In this document: piece by piece, positions 37,025-48,480 of the stretch
Position numbering within the stretch: the stretch's first letter is position 1
Layout of the letters: each line of letters begins with the position of its first letter
Notes under the pieces: model-generated
What the model was told of the DNA's origin: nothing
What the model saw: the letters and a program-made list of their open reading frames with translations, nothing else
The model's database searches: none
Translations under genes and position numbers: made by a program
NCBI GenBank assembly: GCA_015698045.1
Contig: BLAL01000077.1
Coordinates: 62,001 to 126,000 of the forward strand
DNA length: 64,000 nucleotides
Source: Rhizophagus clarus
Lineage: Eukaryota; Glomeromycota; Glomeromycetes; Glomerales; Glomeraceae
Direction: 5' to 3'

Positions 37025-37587
37025 CTACTGCAACCTATATTTTTTTGATTTTTTAAGAAAACTAGGAACACTATTTGAATCAAAATATAATTGCCGATTT
37101 TCATGCTCTAACATCTCCAAAATTGCTGATTTTTGGGAATTTTTGTTTCCACCATCTTTTAATGTATTTTGAAAATAAAGGCATACTTGCATATGGTTTT
37201 TTTTCTCTACTGCTGAATAGTGTTCCGCACAAATCAAATTAGACCAAATCAGGTTAGATTTGAAATTTGATTTGATCAAATCAAATCTGAAAAGTTTGAA
37301 TTTGGATTTGAATCAAACCATTCAAATCTGATTTGAAATTTGATTTGAATTTGATTTGATTTGATTTAAATTTGATTCGATTCAAATCAAATTCAAATTC
37401 AAATCAAATCAAATTCATTCAAATAGATTTGTGATTTGGTTTGATTTGTTGAATTTTAAATAAAAAAATGCGTTTTGCAACGCAATATTAATAAAAAAAT
37501 GTTGCGAAACGTATTTCTTTAGTGTGTTTAAGGAGGGTTGGACATCATGTGGTTGCAGTAACTACCAATAATATTTACGGTAATTAC

Positions 37588-40500
37588 AGGACCCCGAATA
37601 ATACCAATATAACTCACATACGGGTTTGCGTAGAGTTTATATGAAATTACTTTTTAAACCTACAAATTGAGTTTGCGTAGATCGGTCAATTTGGGATATT
37701 ATGTTTGTGTAGAGTTTATAATAGATATACGTGGATTTATTTTTAAAAAATACTAATTTCGGTAAATTAAATTACTCGGTATTTACCAAAATTTATTTTA
37801 TTTTATTTATTTTTTCACTTTTTTTCGGTATTTTATACCAAATTTATTTATTTTTATTATTCTTTTTCGGGTTTTAATACCCTAATTCCAAAAGTCCGGT
37901 CGTGTTTTTCGCCCGGCAACACTACAAAAAATAAAAAAAAAAATAATTAATTTGTTAAAAAAAATACCGAAAAACACTTCACCCACCCTCCCTTACCTTA
38001 ATTCCAAAAGTCCGGTCGTGCTTTTCGTCCGGCAACACTACAAAAAATAAAAAAAAAATCAATACTTAATTAATTAAAAAAAAAACAACGAAACACCTCC
38101 CCCAACCCTCCCTTACCTTAATTCCAAAAGTCCGGTCGTGCTTTTCGTCTGGCAACACTACAAAAAAATAAAAAAAAAAACAATTAATTAGTTAAAAAAA
38201 ATACCGAAAAACACTTCCCCCACCCTCCCTTACCTTAATTCCAAAAGTCCGGTCATGCTTTTCGTCCGGCAACACTACAAAAAAATAAAAAAAAAGGTTA
38301 ATACTTAATTAATTAAAAAAAAACAACGAAACACCTCCCCCAACCCTCCCTTACCTTAATTCCAAAAGTCTGGTCGTGCTTTTCGTCTGGCAACACTACA
38401 AAAAGTAAAAAAAAAAGTTAATACTTAATTAATTAAAAAAAAAAAAAACAACGAAACACCTCCCCCAACCCCTCCCTTACCTTAATTACAAAAGTCCGGT
38501 CGTGCATTTCGTCCGGCAACACTACAAAAAAATAAAAAAAATAATTAATTAAATAGTTAAAAAAAACACCGAAAAACACTTCCCCACCCTCCCTTACCTT
38601 AATTCCAAAAGTCCGGTCGTGCTTTTCGTCCGGCAACACTACAAAAAATAAAAAAAAAAACAATTAGTTAAAAAAAATACCGAAAAACACTTCCCCCACC
38701 CTCCCTTACCTTAATTCCAAAAGTCCGGTCATGCTTTTCGTCCGGAAACACTACAAAAAAATAAAAAAAAAGGTTAATACTTAATTAATTAAGAAAAACA
38801 ACGAAACACCTCCCCCAACCCTCCCTTACCTTAATTCCAAAAGACCAGTCGTGCTTTTCGTCTGGCAACACTACAAAAAGTAAAAAAAAAAGTTAATACT
38901 TAATTAATTAAAGAAAAAAACAACGAAACACCTCCCCCAACCCCTCCCTTACCTTAATTCCAAAAGTCCGGTCGTGCTTTTCGTCCGGCAACACTACAAA
39001 AAATAAAAAAAAATAATTAATTAAATAGTTAAAAAAAACACCGAAAAACACTTCCCCACCCTCCCTTACCTTAATTCCAAAAGTCCGGTCGTGCTTTTCG
39101 TCCGGCAACACTACAAAAAAATAAAAAAAAACAATTAATTAGTTAAAAAAAATACCGAAAAACACTTCCCCCACCCTCCCTTACCTTAATTCCAAAAGTC
39201 CGGTCGTGCTTTTCGTCCGGCAACACTACAAAAAAATAAAAAAAAAACAATTAATTAGTTAAAAAAAATACCGAAAAACACTTCCCCCACCCTCCCTTAC
39301 CTTAATTCCAAAAGTCCGGTCATGCTTTTCGTCCGGCAACACTACAAAAAAATAAAAAAAAAGGTTAATACTTAATTAATTAAAAAAAAACAACGAAACA
39401 CCTCCCCCAACCCTCCCTTACCTTAATTCCAAAAGTCTGGTCGTGCTTTTCGTCTGGCAACACTACAAAAAGTAAAAAAAAAAGTTAATACTTAATTAAT
39501 TAAAGAAAAAAACAACGAAACACCTCCCCCAACCCCTCCCTTACCTTAATTCCAAAAGTCCGGTCGTGCTTTTCGTCCGGCAACACTACAAAAAAATAAA
39601 AAAAAAATAATTAATTAAATAGTTAAAAAAAACACCGAAAAACACTTCCCCACCCTCCCTTACCTTAATTCCAAAAGTCCGGTCGTGCTTTTCGTCCGGC
39701 AACACTACAAAAAAATAAAAAAAAAACAATTAATTAGTTAAAAAAAATACCGAAAAACACTTCCCCCACCCTCCCTTACCTTAATTCCAAAAGTCCGGTC
39801 GTGCCTTTCGTCCGGCAACACTACAAAAAAATAAAAAAAAAGGTTAATACTTAATTAATTAAAAAAAAACAACGAAACACCTCCCCCAACCCTCCCTTAC
39901 CTTAATTCCAAAAGTCCAGTCGTGCTTTTCGTCTGGCAACACTACAAAAAGTAAAAAAAAAAGTTAATACTTAATTAATTAAAAAAAAACAACGAAACAC
40001 CTCCCCCAACCCCTCCCTTACCTTAATTCCAAAAGTCCGGTCGTGCATTTCGTCCGGCAACACTACAAAAAAATAAAAAAAAAATAATTAATTAAATAGT
40101 TAAAAAAAACACCGAAAAACACTTCCCCACCCTCCCTTACCTTAATTCCAAAAGTCCGGTCGTGCATTTCGTCCGGCAACACTACAAAAAAATAAAAAAA
40201 AAATAATTAATTAAATAGTTAAAAAAAACACCGAAAAACACTTCCCCACCCTCCCTTACCTTAATTCCAAAAGTCCGGTCGTGCTTTTCGTCCGGCAACA
40301 CTACAAAAAGTAAAAAAAAAGTTAATACTTAAATTAATTAAAAAAAAAACAACGAAACACCTCCCCCAACCCCTCCCTTACCTTAATTCCAAAAGTCCGG
40401 TCGTGCCTTTCGTCCGGCAACACTACAAAAAATAAAAATAAAAAATAATTAATTAATTAGTTAAAAAAAACACCGAAAAACATTTCTCACCCTCCCTTAC

Positions 40501-40777
40501 CTTAATTCCAAAAGTCCGGTCGTGCTTTTCGTCCGGCAACACTACAAAAAGTAAAAAAAAAAGTTAATACTTAATTAATTAAAAAAAAAACAACGAAACA
40601 CCTTCCCCAACCCCTCCCTTACCTTAATTCCAAAAGTCCGGTCGTGCCTTTCGTCCGGCAACACTACAAAAATAAACTGATAAATGATTAAAAAAAATGA
40701 TCGGATATTCGGATTATCTGATTAGATCGGCAAGTCACATGACCCTGCCTTTATACATTAGTATTGTTCGGGGTCCT
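37588..40777. mobile_element. Nested inverted-repeat element within hAT-like copy 2
   Basis: The ends are AGGACCCCGAATAATACCAA and the inverse of AGGACCCCGAACAATACTAA. It is flanked by GTAATTAC on both sides (37580-37587 and 40778-40785). hAT-like copy 1 has a single GTAATTAC at the same place (34528-34535), an empty site. Target length could be 6 or 8 bp because of G/C ambiguity at the ends. The element carries no ORF; most of it is tandem array. Superfamily not assigned. Confidence 0.88.
37880..40675. repeat. Tandem array of 24 units, about 119 bp each
   Basis: The constant part is CCTTAATTCCAAAAGTCCGG, then TCGTGCTTTTCGTCCGGCAA and CACTAC with an A-run. Two spacer types tend to alternate: one with TACCGAAAAACACTTCC and AATTAGTT, the other with AACGAAACACCTCCC and TTAATACTTAATT. 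This gives a higher-order period of about 240 bp. I counted 24 constant segments. Reverse-strand frames such as VLPDEKHDRTFGIKVREG are artefacts of the repeat. Confidence 0.9.
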
Positions 40778-43142
40778 GTAATTACGTTTAACCAGGTCAT
40801 GTATATTTAATTCGATTTGATTTGGATTTGATTTGGATTTGTCAGATTTGATTCGGATTTGATTGAATTAGTTTAAGCTAATTTGAATTTGATTTGAAAT
40901 CGAATCAAATCTTTTTTTTTTAATTTGGATTTGAACTCAAATCTTGTTTTGAAGTTTGGATTTGATTTGCAAATCAAAATTATCAAATCGAATCAAATCA
41001 AACTTCAAATCAAATCCGAATTGATTTGATTTGACCAAATCGTTTGCGGAACACTACTGCTGAACAGGAAAATGCAGATAATCCAAACTTATGATGGATT
41101 TCAAGAAATTCAGCGACATGATTGCACAATACGTGAATGTATGGTGTTATATCTTGAACACAATACATGCCTCTAACAAAATCGCTTCTGTTTGGATATC
41201 CTATGGAAGGGGCTGTAAATGCATCTAGCCAAGATTTAGCCTTATAACGAAAAAATTCACCTGTTGTATTCTTGTCTTGTATTAAATGATATAATTCACT
41301 AAATTGATCCCACAAGGCACGAATTTGTATAGCTCGTGTTATTGACTGAAAAATGGCAAAAAGATCAAATTCTTTAAGAATTTTTAATTTATCTGGGCCC
41401 ATGAGAGAAGTATATGATAGATTATTTGTATTTTTTTCATGCCAAAATTGAAAAGATATATTGAGTCTTTTCATTTCCAATAAGACTTTATTTTTTCAAA
41501 CCTCTTCATCGGTAGTTTCATGACGAAGATCAGAAATCATTAGTTCCCACAATCTATCTGTTATTCGTAAAAAAATGTGCAATTCATCAACCACCCAATT
41601 TTTTAATGATATCATATGGAATAATGGTTCTCTTATATGGCCATTTATTTGATTGTAATTAGCTTTAATATTATCCATTGATTTGTTGATTGTTTTTGAT
41701 GTATTATTAATATCATTTTTGCTGCAATCACACCAAAGACAGAAGTGTACTGCGTTAGCAGCTTTCATTCCCAAGCAAGTTGCCAAAAACTTCCAATCAG
41801 AGCTGAAATACAATTCAACTGGCCAATGACTACCATCTGTTTGTTTAAAACCTCTCTCCTTTAATATACACAAATCAGAAATTAAAGGAGTTAATGCATT
41901 TTTAAGAGACTCATATGTCTCAGCACCCGGATATAAAACCAAAGTATAGTGATTATCTGGTTTTTGTAAACCATCTAAATCATTTAATAATGTCATAGTT
42001 ATCATCACATGTTTCAATTTGCGACCTACGTTGCGTCCATCGCCTGAGATCCGAATATGTAAAATTGATCTTCTAGGAATTAAAATTCCTTTTTTGACAT
42101 ATAATGGTATTATATAATTTAAAATATTTGTTATACGACGCTGACTTCCTTTTCCAACTGATTCTAACATATTCAAAATAATTGCACCATCAATAATATC
42201 AGGTTCTTCAGTGATTGGTTCAAATACAGATGGTTGTGACAAATCAACAAGAGTTATTGGAACCTTTTTTTTCACTTCCACATTAATTTTTTGTCGCATA
42301 TCATATACTACCTTTTCACTTGGAAGATCTTCAATTCGTGCTAAAGATTGATAAGCTTCTCTTGAAATATGCCCTTTATCTAAAGATTTCACAATTGCTT
42401 CAATTTTTTTTGTTTCTTCTACTCTATCTAACTTTCCAAAATTAATATTATATGAATCATCATAAGTCTCAAATTTTATTTGTTTAAGTTTTATCTGATC
42501 ATCTGGATGAAACGTATTGCCTTTTTCTTTTTCAACAATATCTAAAACATACTGTGATAACCCAAGTATCTTGCGACGTTTTTGAGAATTACCAAGATCA
42601 TTAAATGGTCGAATTTTATGATCTAAAGACATTGTCCTTCGCACTCGTTCAACACTAAGTAGCTTGAGACCAAAAAGTAAAGGACCAGACATTTTTCCGT
42701 TATTTTCTTTATTTGACTGATTTCTATTTTGATTTTCATCCATTTCACCCATTTCATTAAACTCCTAATAGTATACATTAGTACTTGTTTTCAACATCAA
42801 AAATATTTTTAAAAAGTTAAAGTGTACCTGATAATACTTGCAAGCAGCATCTGTTGTAGACTCCCAGGATTGTACTTCTCTTGCAAAATTAATCCCAAAG
42901 TAAACTTTGTATAAAGACTTTTTCTCTACATATTCAATTGAACATTCAACTATATGCTTTGCTTTTCCGTATTGAATTTTAACAATATAATTATGAGGAA
43001 TTGGGTGTTTTGGATATCTGGTATAATAAAGTTGTTCTGTGAGAGGATATGTTCCTTCTTTTATGATCTCATAAAAAAAGGTTCTTTTATTATCAAAAAG
43101 CTTAATAAATGAACTTTTAGGATAGGTGTTTTCTTCTATCAT

Positions 43143-43620
43143 AGTTTATATTTTATGCGACTACACTTAGACCATTAGACGTAAATATTTTAAAAAATTA
43201 TATAAATAATAAAAATTATAAGCAACAAAATAATATAAGTGAAAGTTTATTAAAATTAATATAAAAAAAAATAAGCGAAGTGTGATAAAAAAAACTGATG
43301 TGGCTATGTTATGATTGATAAAAATAAACTATCAGATCAAAATTTGTGCCATGTGGCATACGTGGCAATTGTAGCATGTGGCTTTTTTGAAACCTGTATT
43401 TGACCTAAATTTAGTAATATCTCTAATGATCATTTCCAAACTGAAATATATAAAAAAGCATTTTGTTAAAAAAAAAAAAAACCGAAAAAAAAAAATTTCA
43501 TTTTTTTTTTTTAATATTTTTTTTTTGGGAAAATGGAATTGGTGACCCAATATAATTATTTGCATCTTTTTTTTTAGGCGGGATATTTTTCTTTTAAATA
43601 AAACAAAAACCAGGTATGTT
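43143..43620. other. Region upstream of the transposase-like gene
   Basis: AT-rich sequence up to the pyrimidine tract; presumably holds this gene's promoter and the outer end of the cassette. No terminal inverted repeat matching the left side was found. Confidence 0.4.
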
Positions 43621-45160
43621 TTTACTGTTTTATTCCATTCCTTTATATTTTTCCTTCTTATTCCTATTTTTAATTTCTTTTTTATTTCTTTTATCTTCTT
43701 AGGATTTTTAAGATCTTTTAGTTTCACAGGTTTTTCTCTTTATTTTGTTAATATTTTTTTTTGTTCATTTCTAATTTATTTCTTTCTTTTGGGTTTTAAG
43801 TTTTCTGATTTTGCATTAAAGGTATGTTATTTCTTTATACTTTCGTCTTATTTTTGTATTAGTTTTTTATATTTTGTTTTTTATACTTTTCTTCTTTTGT
43901 TTTTAGTTTTCTTCTCATTTCAATTTCTTTTTTTTTAGATCTTTAGCCTTTCAGTTTTACGAATAGGGTATGCTTCTTTTTTTCTTTTTTTTTCTTTTTT
44001 GTTTGTTTTTTATATTTCGTTTTTACTAACTTTATTTATTCTTCTTTATGGGTTTTGGATTTTGGTTTTTCACTTTCCTTCCTTTTGTTATCTTTTGTTT
44101 TCATCCACTTTCTCTTTCTTTTTATTTATCTGCCTTTGGTTCCTTTATTTCTTTATTTATTCCCTCATCTTCGTTTTATTTCCTTCATTTTTGTTTTATT
44201 TCTTTCATCTTTATTTCTTTTTTTTATCTTCGTTTTCTTTGAAATATCTTTATTTTTATTCCCTTTTGTCTTTATTTTCATTTCTCTTCACTTATTTTCG
44301 TTCCTCTTCACTTATTTTCGTTCCTCTTCACCTTATTTTCGTACCTCTTCACCTTATTTTTGTTCCTCTTCACCTTATTATCGTTCCTCTTCACCTTATT
44401 TTTGTTCCTCTTCACCTTATTTTTGTTCCTCTTCACCTTATTTTTGTTCCTCTTCACCTTATTTTTGTTCCTCTTCACCTTATTTTTGTTCCTCTTCACC
44501 TTATTTTTGTTCCTCTTCACCTTATTTTTGTTCCTCTTCACCTTATTTTTGTTCCTCTTCACCTTATTTTTGTTCCTCTTCACCTTATTTTTGTTCCTCT
44601 TCACCTTATTTTTGTTCCTCTTCACCTTATTTTTGTTCCTCTTCACCTTATTTTTGTTCCTCTTCACCTTATTTTTGTTCCTCTTCACCTTATTTTTGTT
44701 CCTCTTCACCTTATTTTTGTTCCTCTTCACCTTATTTTCATTTCTCTTCACCTTATTTTCGTTCCTCTTCACTTATTTTTGTTCCTTCTCGCTTATTTTC
44801 ATTCCTCTTCACCTTATTTTCGTTTCTCTTCACTTTATTTTTGCTCCTCCACTTTATTTTCGTTCTCTTCTATCTTTATTTTGTTCTTTTTCTTTTATTT
44901 TTGTTTTTCTTCCCTTTCTGGTTTTGTTCTCTTTCCTTTTGTTTATACTCCTTTCTTCATTTTCTCTTTCCCTGTTTTTTTTTCACTTTAATTCTCTTTT
45001 GTTTATTTGTTTATTCCCTTTCTGCTTTTTCTCCCTTATATTTTCTTATCTTTTACCATTCCCCATTGTTTTTTTTATTTCTCATTATTATTTCCACTAT
45101 TATTCTCATTACTGCTTTTTTCCTATCATTATTGTTAGACTTTTCTTACATAAACATTAC
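43621..45160. repeat. Polypyrimidine domain containing the 21-bp minisatellite
   Basis: About 1.5 kb of C/T-rich plus strand. It includes a few T-tract/AG plus GTATG pairs (for example around 43940-43972) like the exon-like arrays elsewhere. Long overlapping frames on both strands come from composition and periodicity, not genes. Confidence 0.75.
44270..44800. repeat. 21-bp minisatellite, about 22 copies
   Basis: The unit is TTCCTCTTCACCTTATTTTTG. Units in the middle are identical over roughly 16 copies; those at both edges differ by substitutions (CG or CA for TG). The 21-bp length keeps several frames open as 7-residue repeats (LIFVPLH on plus, KVKRNKN on minus). No start context or flanking coding sequence supports expression. 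Confidence 0.9.
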
Positions 45161-45739
45161 TAGTTATCTATTATGTTAAAAATAAATAGTTAATTTTTAA
45201 AGGACAATTTAACCTGTTAAACAAATTTTTAATTAAGTTATATTATGGAATTTTTAATATTTTTCTATGTACTATGAAAAGAGTTTCAGTATACGTGTAG
45301 TAAAGGCGTAGTTTCCCTAGTAATTGCTTACAATATAATTACAAACTAAATAAAAATTCCGAATACCTAAATAAATTACATTAATTGTTGCATTATTGTG
45401 ATAATCTTTATTGGTGTTTACTTAGTACTAATTTGTTTTATTAATAATTGCTTTTTAAAAATCTTCGCATTGTCTATTTACTGATTTAATGTTACGTTAA
45501 ATTTGGCCAAAATTACGCTAATTCTGGCCAAACTTTAAATCGCCCTAAACCGTACTTTTTAAAAATTGATTTTGCTTTTCAGATTATTGTATTACATATT
45601 CTAATTTTAGTTAATCTTTATTAGTATAAAATTTGACATATTTGGGCGATGGAACAAATTCGCCGATATGGTAATACATGAAAATTCTGTATAAATATAT
45701 ATAAATTTTTTAAAAAAAAAAATTTATTTAACAAAATGC
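45161..45739. other. AT-rich spacer
   Basis: No gene recognised. A segment near 45505-45550 (TTGGCCAAAATTACGC, TCTGGCCAAACTT) resembles 48010-48045, so it may be part of a dispersed repeat. Confidence 0.4.
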
Positions 45740-46535
45740 TATTTACTATGTTTTGTTATTTCTTTTTTATAGATAATCAGTCTTTCAGATGTTTGGATGT
45801 ATAGGAAATTTAGATTTAACTTTTATAAATAATTTTTTTAACAAAATAAATATCTAATATTTTATACTTTTCTTTTTTTTTTAGGCTGTTGCTTTTTCAG
45901 AGTATTATAAAAATTTGGTAAAAAAAGATAGTTTTCTTTTTAATATATTTTTTTAAATAAAATGTTTTCTAAATTTTATTCTTTCATTTTTTTAGACAGA
46001 TTAGAGAAGTTTAGATGTTTTTATTAAAATTTGGTTTTATTCTGAAGTATAATTTTTGGTGAATTTCTTTTAATTTTTTAGCAATTTTTTTTAAAATCTC
46101 TTTTTATATTTTTAACAAAGTTTACTAACAATTTTTTTTTCATTTTATAAATAACCAATTTTTTAAATACTAATGAATATAAATAATCACTATGTAATAC
46201 TTTCTTAAATTTTTTATTTAATAAAACATATATTTTTTATTTTTTTTGGTTAATCAGTTTTTTCAAATGTGCTAATTGGAAATGTTTGAATGTAAATTTT
46301 TCAACAGAGAAATGCATTTTTTTTAGTTTATTAATTAAAAATGTTAAAATTAATATTTCTTTATTTTTTTTTGTAGATTTTTATTAGATTTGACTTTAGA
46401 TCTGAAAGAGCATGCAAAGAAATAAAATAAATTTCAAAAAATTACTTAGTAATAAATTTTAATATATATTTCAAAATTTTATTTTCATTTTAAAGAAATA
46501 ATTACTAATATGTTTTGTCTTTATTTATAGTTTTA
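45740..46535 (+). repeat. Exon-like module array B, left part
   Basis: Units with T-tract plus AG followed by 25-45 nt and GTAA, at about 45772, 45893, 45996 and 46377. After the element at 46,536-52,665 a similar module appears (near 52725-52760, ending TTTTGAAGGTATA), so the element may have inserted into such an array. Confidence 0.45.
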
Positions 46536-46899
46536 CATCAGGAAATTTTATAGTGCGAAAAGTTGCGCAAGATTACGCATCATAATATTTCGTAAGTTTT
46601 CAGACCCGCTGCAAGTTTGCGTAAGTGTAATATTTTGTAACTTTTTAAAATATTTCAAATATTACGATATGCAAAGTTTCGTAATTTTACGGTTCATAAT
46701 ATTATGTAATTTTATTGCGTAATATTTCGCAACTTTTTAAAATATTTTGACAATTCGTAATTTTACATAAATATTTTGTAATGTTTCAAAATTCATTTTT
46801 GTACTATAAGTTTATATAATGTATATTTTATTAAATATAATATGAATTAAATTATAAAAAATTACAAGTATTTATTACTATATACAGAATATATAAAAG

Positions 46900-47700
46900 T
46901 AAAAAAAGAAAGAATAACGATACAATTAGATGTAAAAAGAAGAGAAACAGCTATAGTAACGTTGATATTAGATATAAAGATAAAAGAAATATTGTTAGTA
47001 TTATTAGTGTTGTTAATATTAGAGTAAAAAGAGTTAAAGAAACAGTAGAAACATGGATATTATCGTTAGTATTAAAGTACAAGTAAAAGAAAAAAAGGAA
47101 ACGTAGATAGTATTGTTAGTATTATGATATAAAATAACAATTAGGGTAAAAATGCGTTAGTATTAAAACAATTAAGTATTAATAAACAAATATTTCTATA
47201 CCTGCAAAGAATAAACTAAAAATAAAAGAAAGAGGAAAAATAAACATGTTGTTGGTATTAAGTAAAAGGAGTAAAAAAAACATAATTAGTATTGTTAGTA
47301 TTGTTAGTATTGAAGTAAAAGTAAAAAGGAATAAAGGAAATATGGATATTATTGTTAATATTACGACACAAAGTAACAGAGGTAAAAAGAAAATGAAAAT
47401 AATTAGTATTAATAAACAAATATTTCTATACCTGCAAAGAATTAACTAAAAATAAAAGAAAGAGGAGATAAAATAAAAAATAAACATGTTGTTAGTATTA
47501 AGTAAAAGGAGTAAAAAAAACATAATTAGTATTGTTAGTATCGATCGTTAGTATTAAAGTACAAGTAAAAAGAAATAAAAGAAACATGTATATTATTGTC
47601 AGTATTACGATACAAAGTAAAAAAGAAGTAAAAAATAATGAAATAATTATTATTAATAAACAAATATTTCTATACCTGCAAAGCAATAAATTATGAAATA
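46900..47700. repeat. About three copies of a 230-245 bp AT-rich repeat
   Basis: The segment ATAAACAAATATTTCTATAC, followed by CTGCAAAG, recurs at about 47178, 47411 and 47657. Between copies are runs of GTTAGTATT, AAGTAAAAGGAGTAAAAAAA and GAAATATGGATATTATTG-type sequence. No coding role is seen. Confidence 0.7.
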
Positions 47701-48480
47701 TATGTAAATATTCTGTATATAATTAAAAAATATTGAACAAAAGAATAAAGAAATAATAAAAAGAAGAGAAAAATATTAAACAAAAAAATAAAGAAATAAA
47801 GAGACAAAAAATAAATAGGACAAAAAATGCATGCAGATTAAATCATATGCAATGATCAGCCTAATTTTGATTGGCCAGAAAATACGATACTGTATGCACA
47901 ATCATATCATGCAGATTTATTTATTTAATTATCAACAATGCGAGTGTAACATAAATAAATCGTGACTGAAACTTGTGTTCAATTTGTATTCAATTTGTGT
48001 TGATAATTCTGGTAAAAAATTATTAATTTTGGCCAAATTTCGTTAAATTTGTTAAATTTGTGTTGAATTTGTGTTGAATTTGTGTTGCGTAATTTTTTAT
48101 TTATTACAAGGGGATGATATTTAGTAATTGCATGTATGTACGATATACAAGATTTTTTTTATGGTTTTTTTAAGAAATGTACGCAAAATATTTAATCAGA
48201 ATATAATTGTTTTTATTTTTAAATATAATATATTGATATGAAATCAAACTAAGATTTTTTTTTATTAATCATGATATTTATATTTAGATAATCCATATCT
48301 GCACGAGATTTAATTAATATGTTTAATAATGAGAGTGTAATAAATTAAATTTTAATTGAAATGAGAAATAAAATCAAACCAAAAAGGTATTGTTCAAATT
48401 TTATTTAAAGTGACATTTTACGACTTTCTTTCTACCCAAATTTTTACTCATCCCAAAATCAAATTATAAAAATCAAATCT
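47701..48480. other. AT-rich sequence
   Basis: Contains three direct copies of AATTTGTGTTG at about 48055-48090; nothing else recognised. Confidence 0.4.

Larger units (their letters stand above)
37218..41056. mobile_element. Composite hAT-like element, copy 2, inserted in the transposase-like gene
   Basis: Starts TAGTGTTCCGCA and ends TGCGGAACACTA, flanked by the perfect 8-bp duplication CTGCTGAA (37210-37217 and 41057-41064). It is inverted relative to copy 1: its left end matches copy 1's right end. Removing it with one target copy restores the coding frame of the host gene, and the paralogue at 54.65 kb shows the uninterrupted site. Inside lie subterminal CAAATC repeats, about one hairpin unit, and a nested element with the 24-unit array. 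Confidence 0.9.
37025..43142 (-). pseudogene. Transposase-like gene, split by a hAT-like insertion and one nonsense codon
   Basis: Minus-strand exon 1 is 43142-42828; exon 2 runs 42764-41057, is interrupted by the hAT-like element, and resumes at 37209-37025. The intron has TACTAAT before its acceptor. Taking one target-site copy, the frame totals 2208 nt (735 codons plus stop). Motifs are ISGDGRNVGRKLKHVMITM, YFSSDWKFLATCLGM, VHFCLWCDC, LKNWVVDELHIFLRITDRLW and HHKFGLSAFSCSAVEKK. The spaced acidic residues (SGDGR, SSDW, VDELH) suggest an RNase-H-like DDE/D core; this is inference. The same type of protein is, as far as I recall, an expanded uncharacterised family in invertebrates and Glomeromycotina. 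A TGA at 41496-41498 breaks the frame and fits a CGA-to-TGA change. No other break is seen, so inactivation looks recent. Confidence 0.8.

Noticed and set aside
38433-39111. Minus-strand frames with VLPDEKHDRTFGIKVREG repeats
   Set aside because: Direct translation of the 119-bp tandem array; unit lengths vary and break the frame.
37880-40675. CRISPR-like array
   Set aside because: Spacers are not unique but alternate between two recurrent types, and the host is a eukaryote; it is an ordinary tandem repeat within a transposon.
43999-45179. Long overlapping open frames (up to 374 codons) on plus, and a 154-codon Lys/Asn repeat frame on minus
   Set aside because: They are created by the 21-bp minisatellite and pyrimidine bias; no splice, start context or homologous domain supports them.
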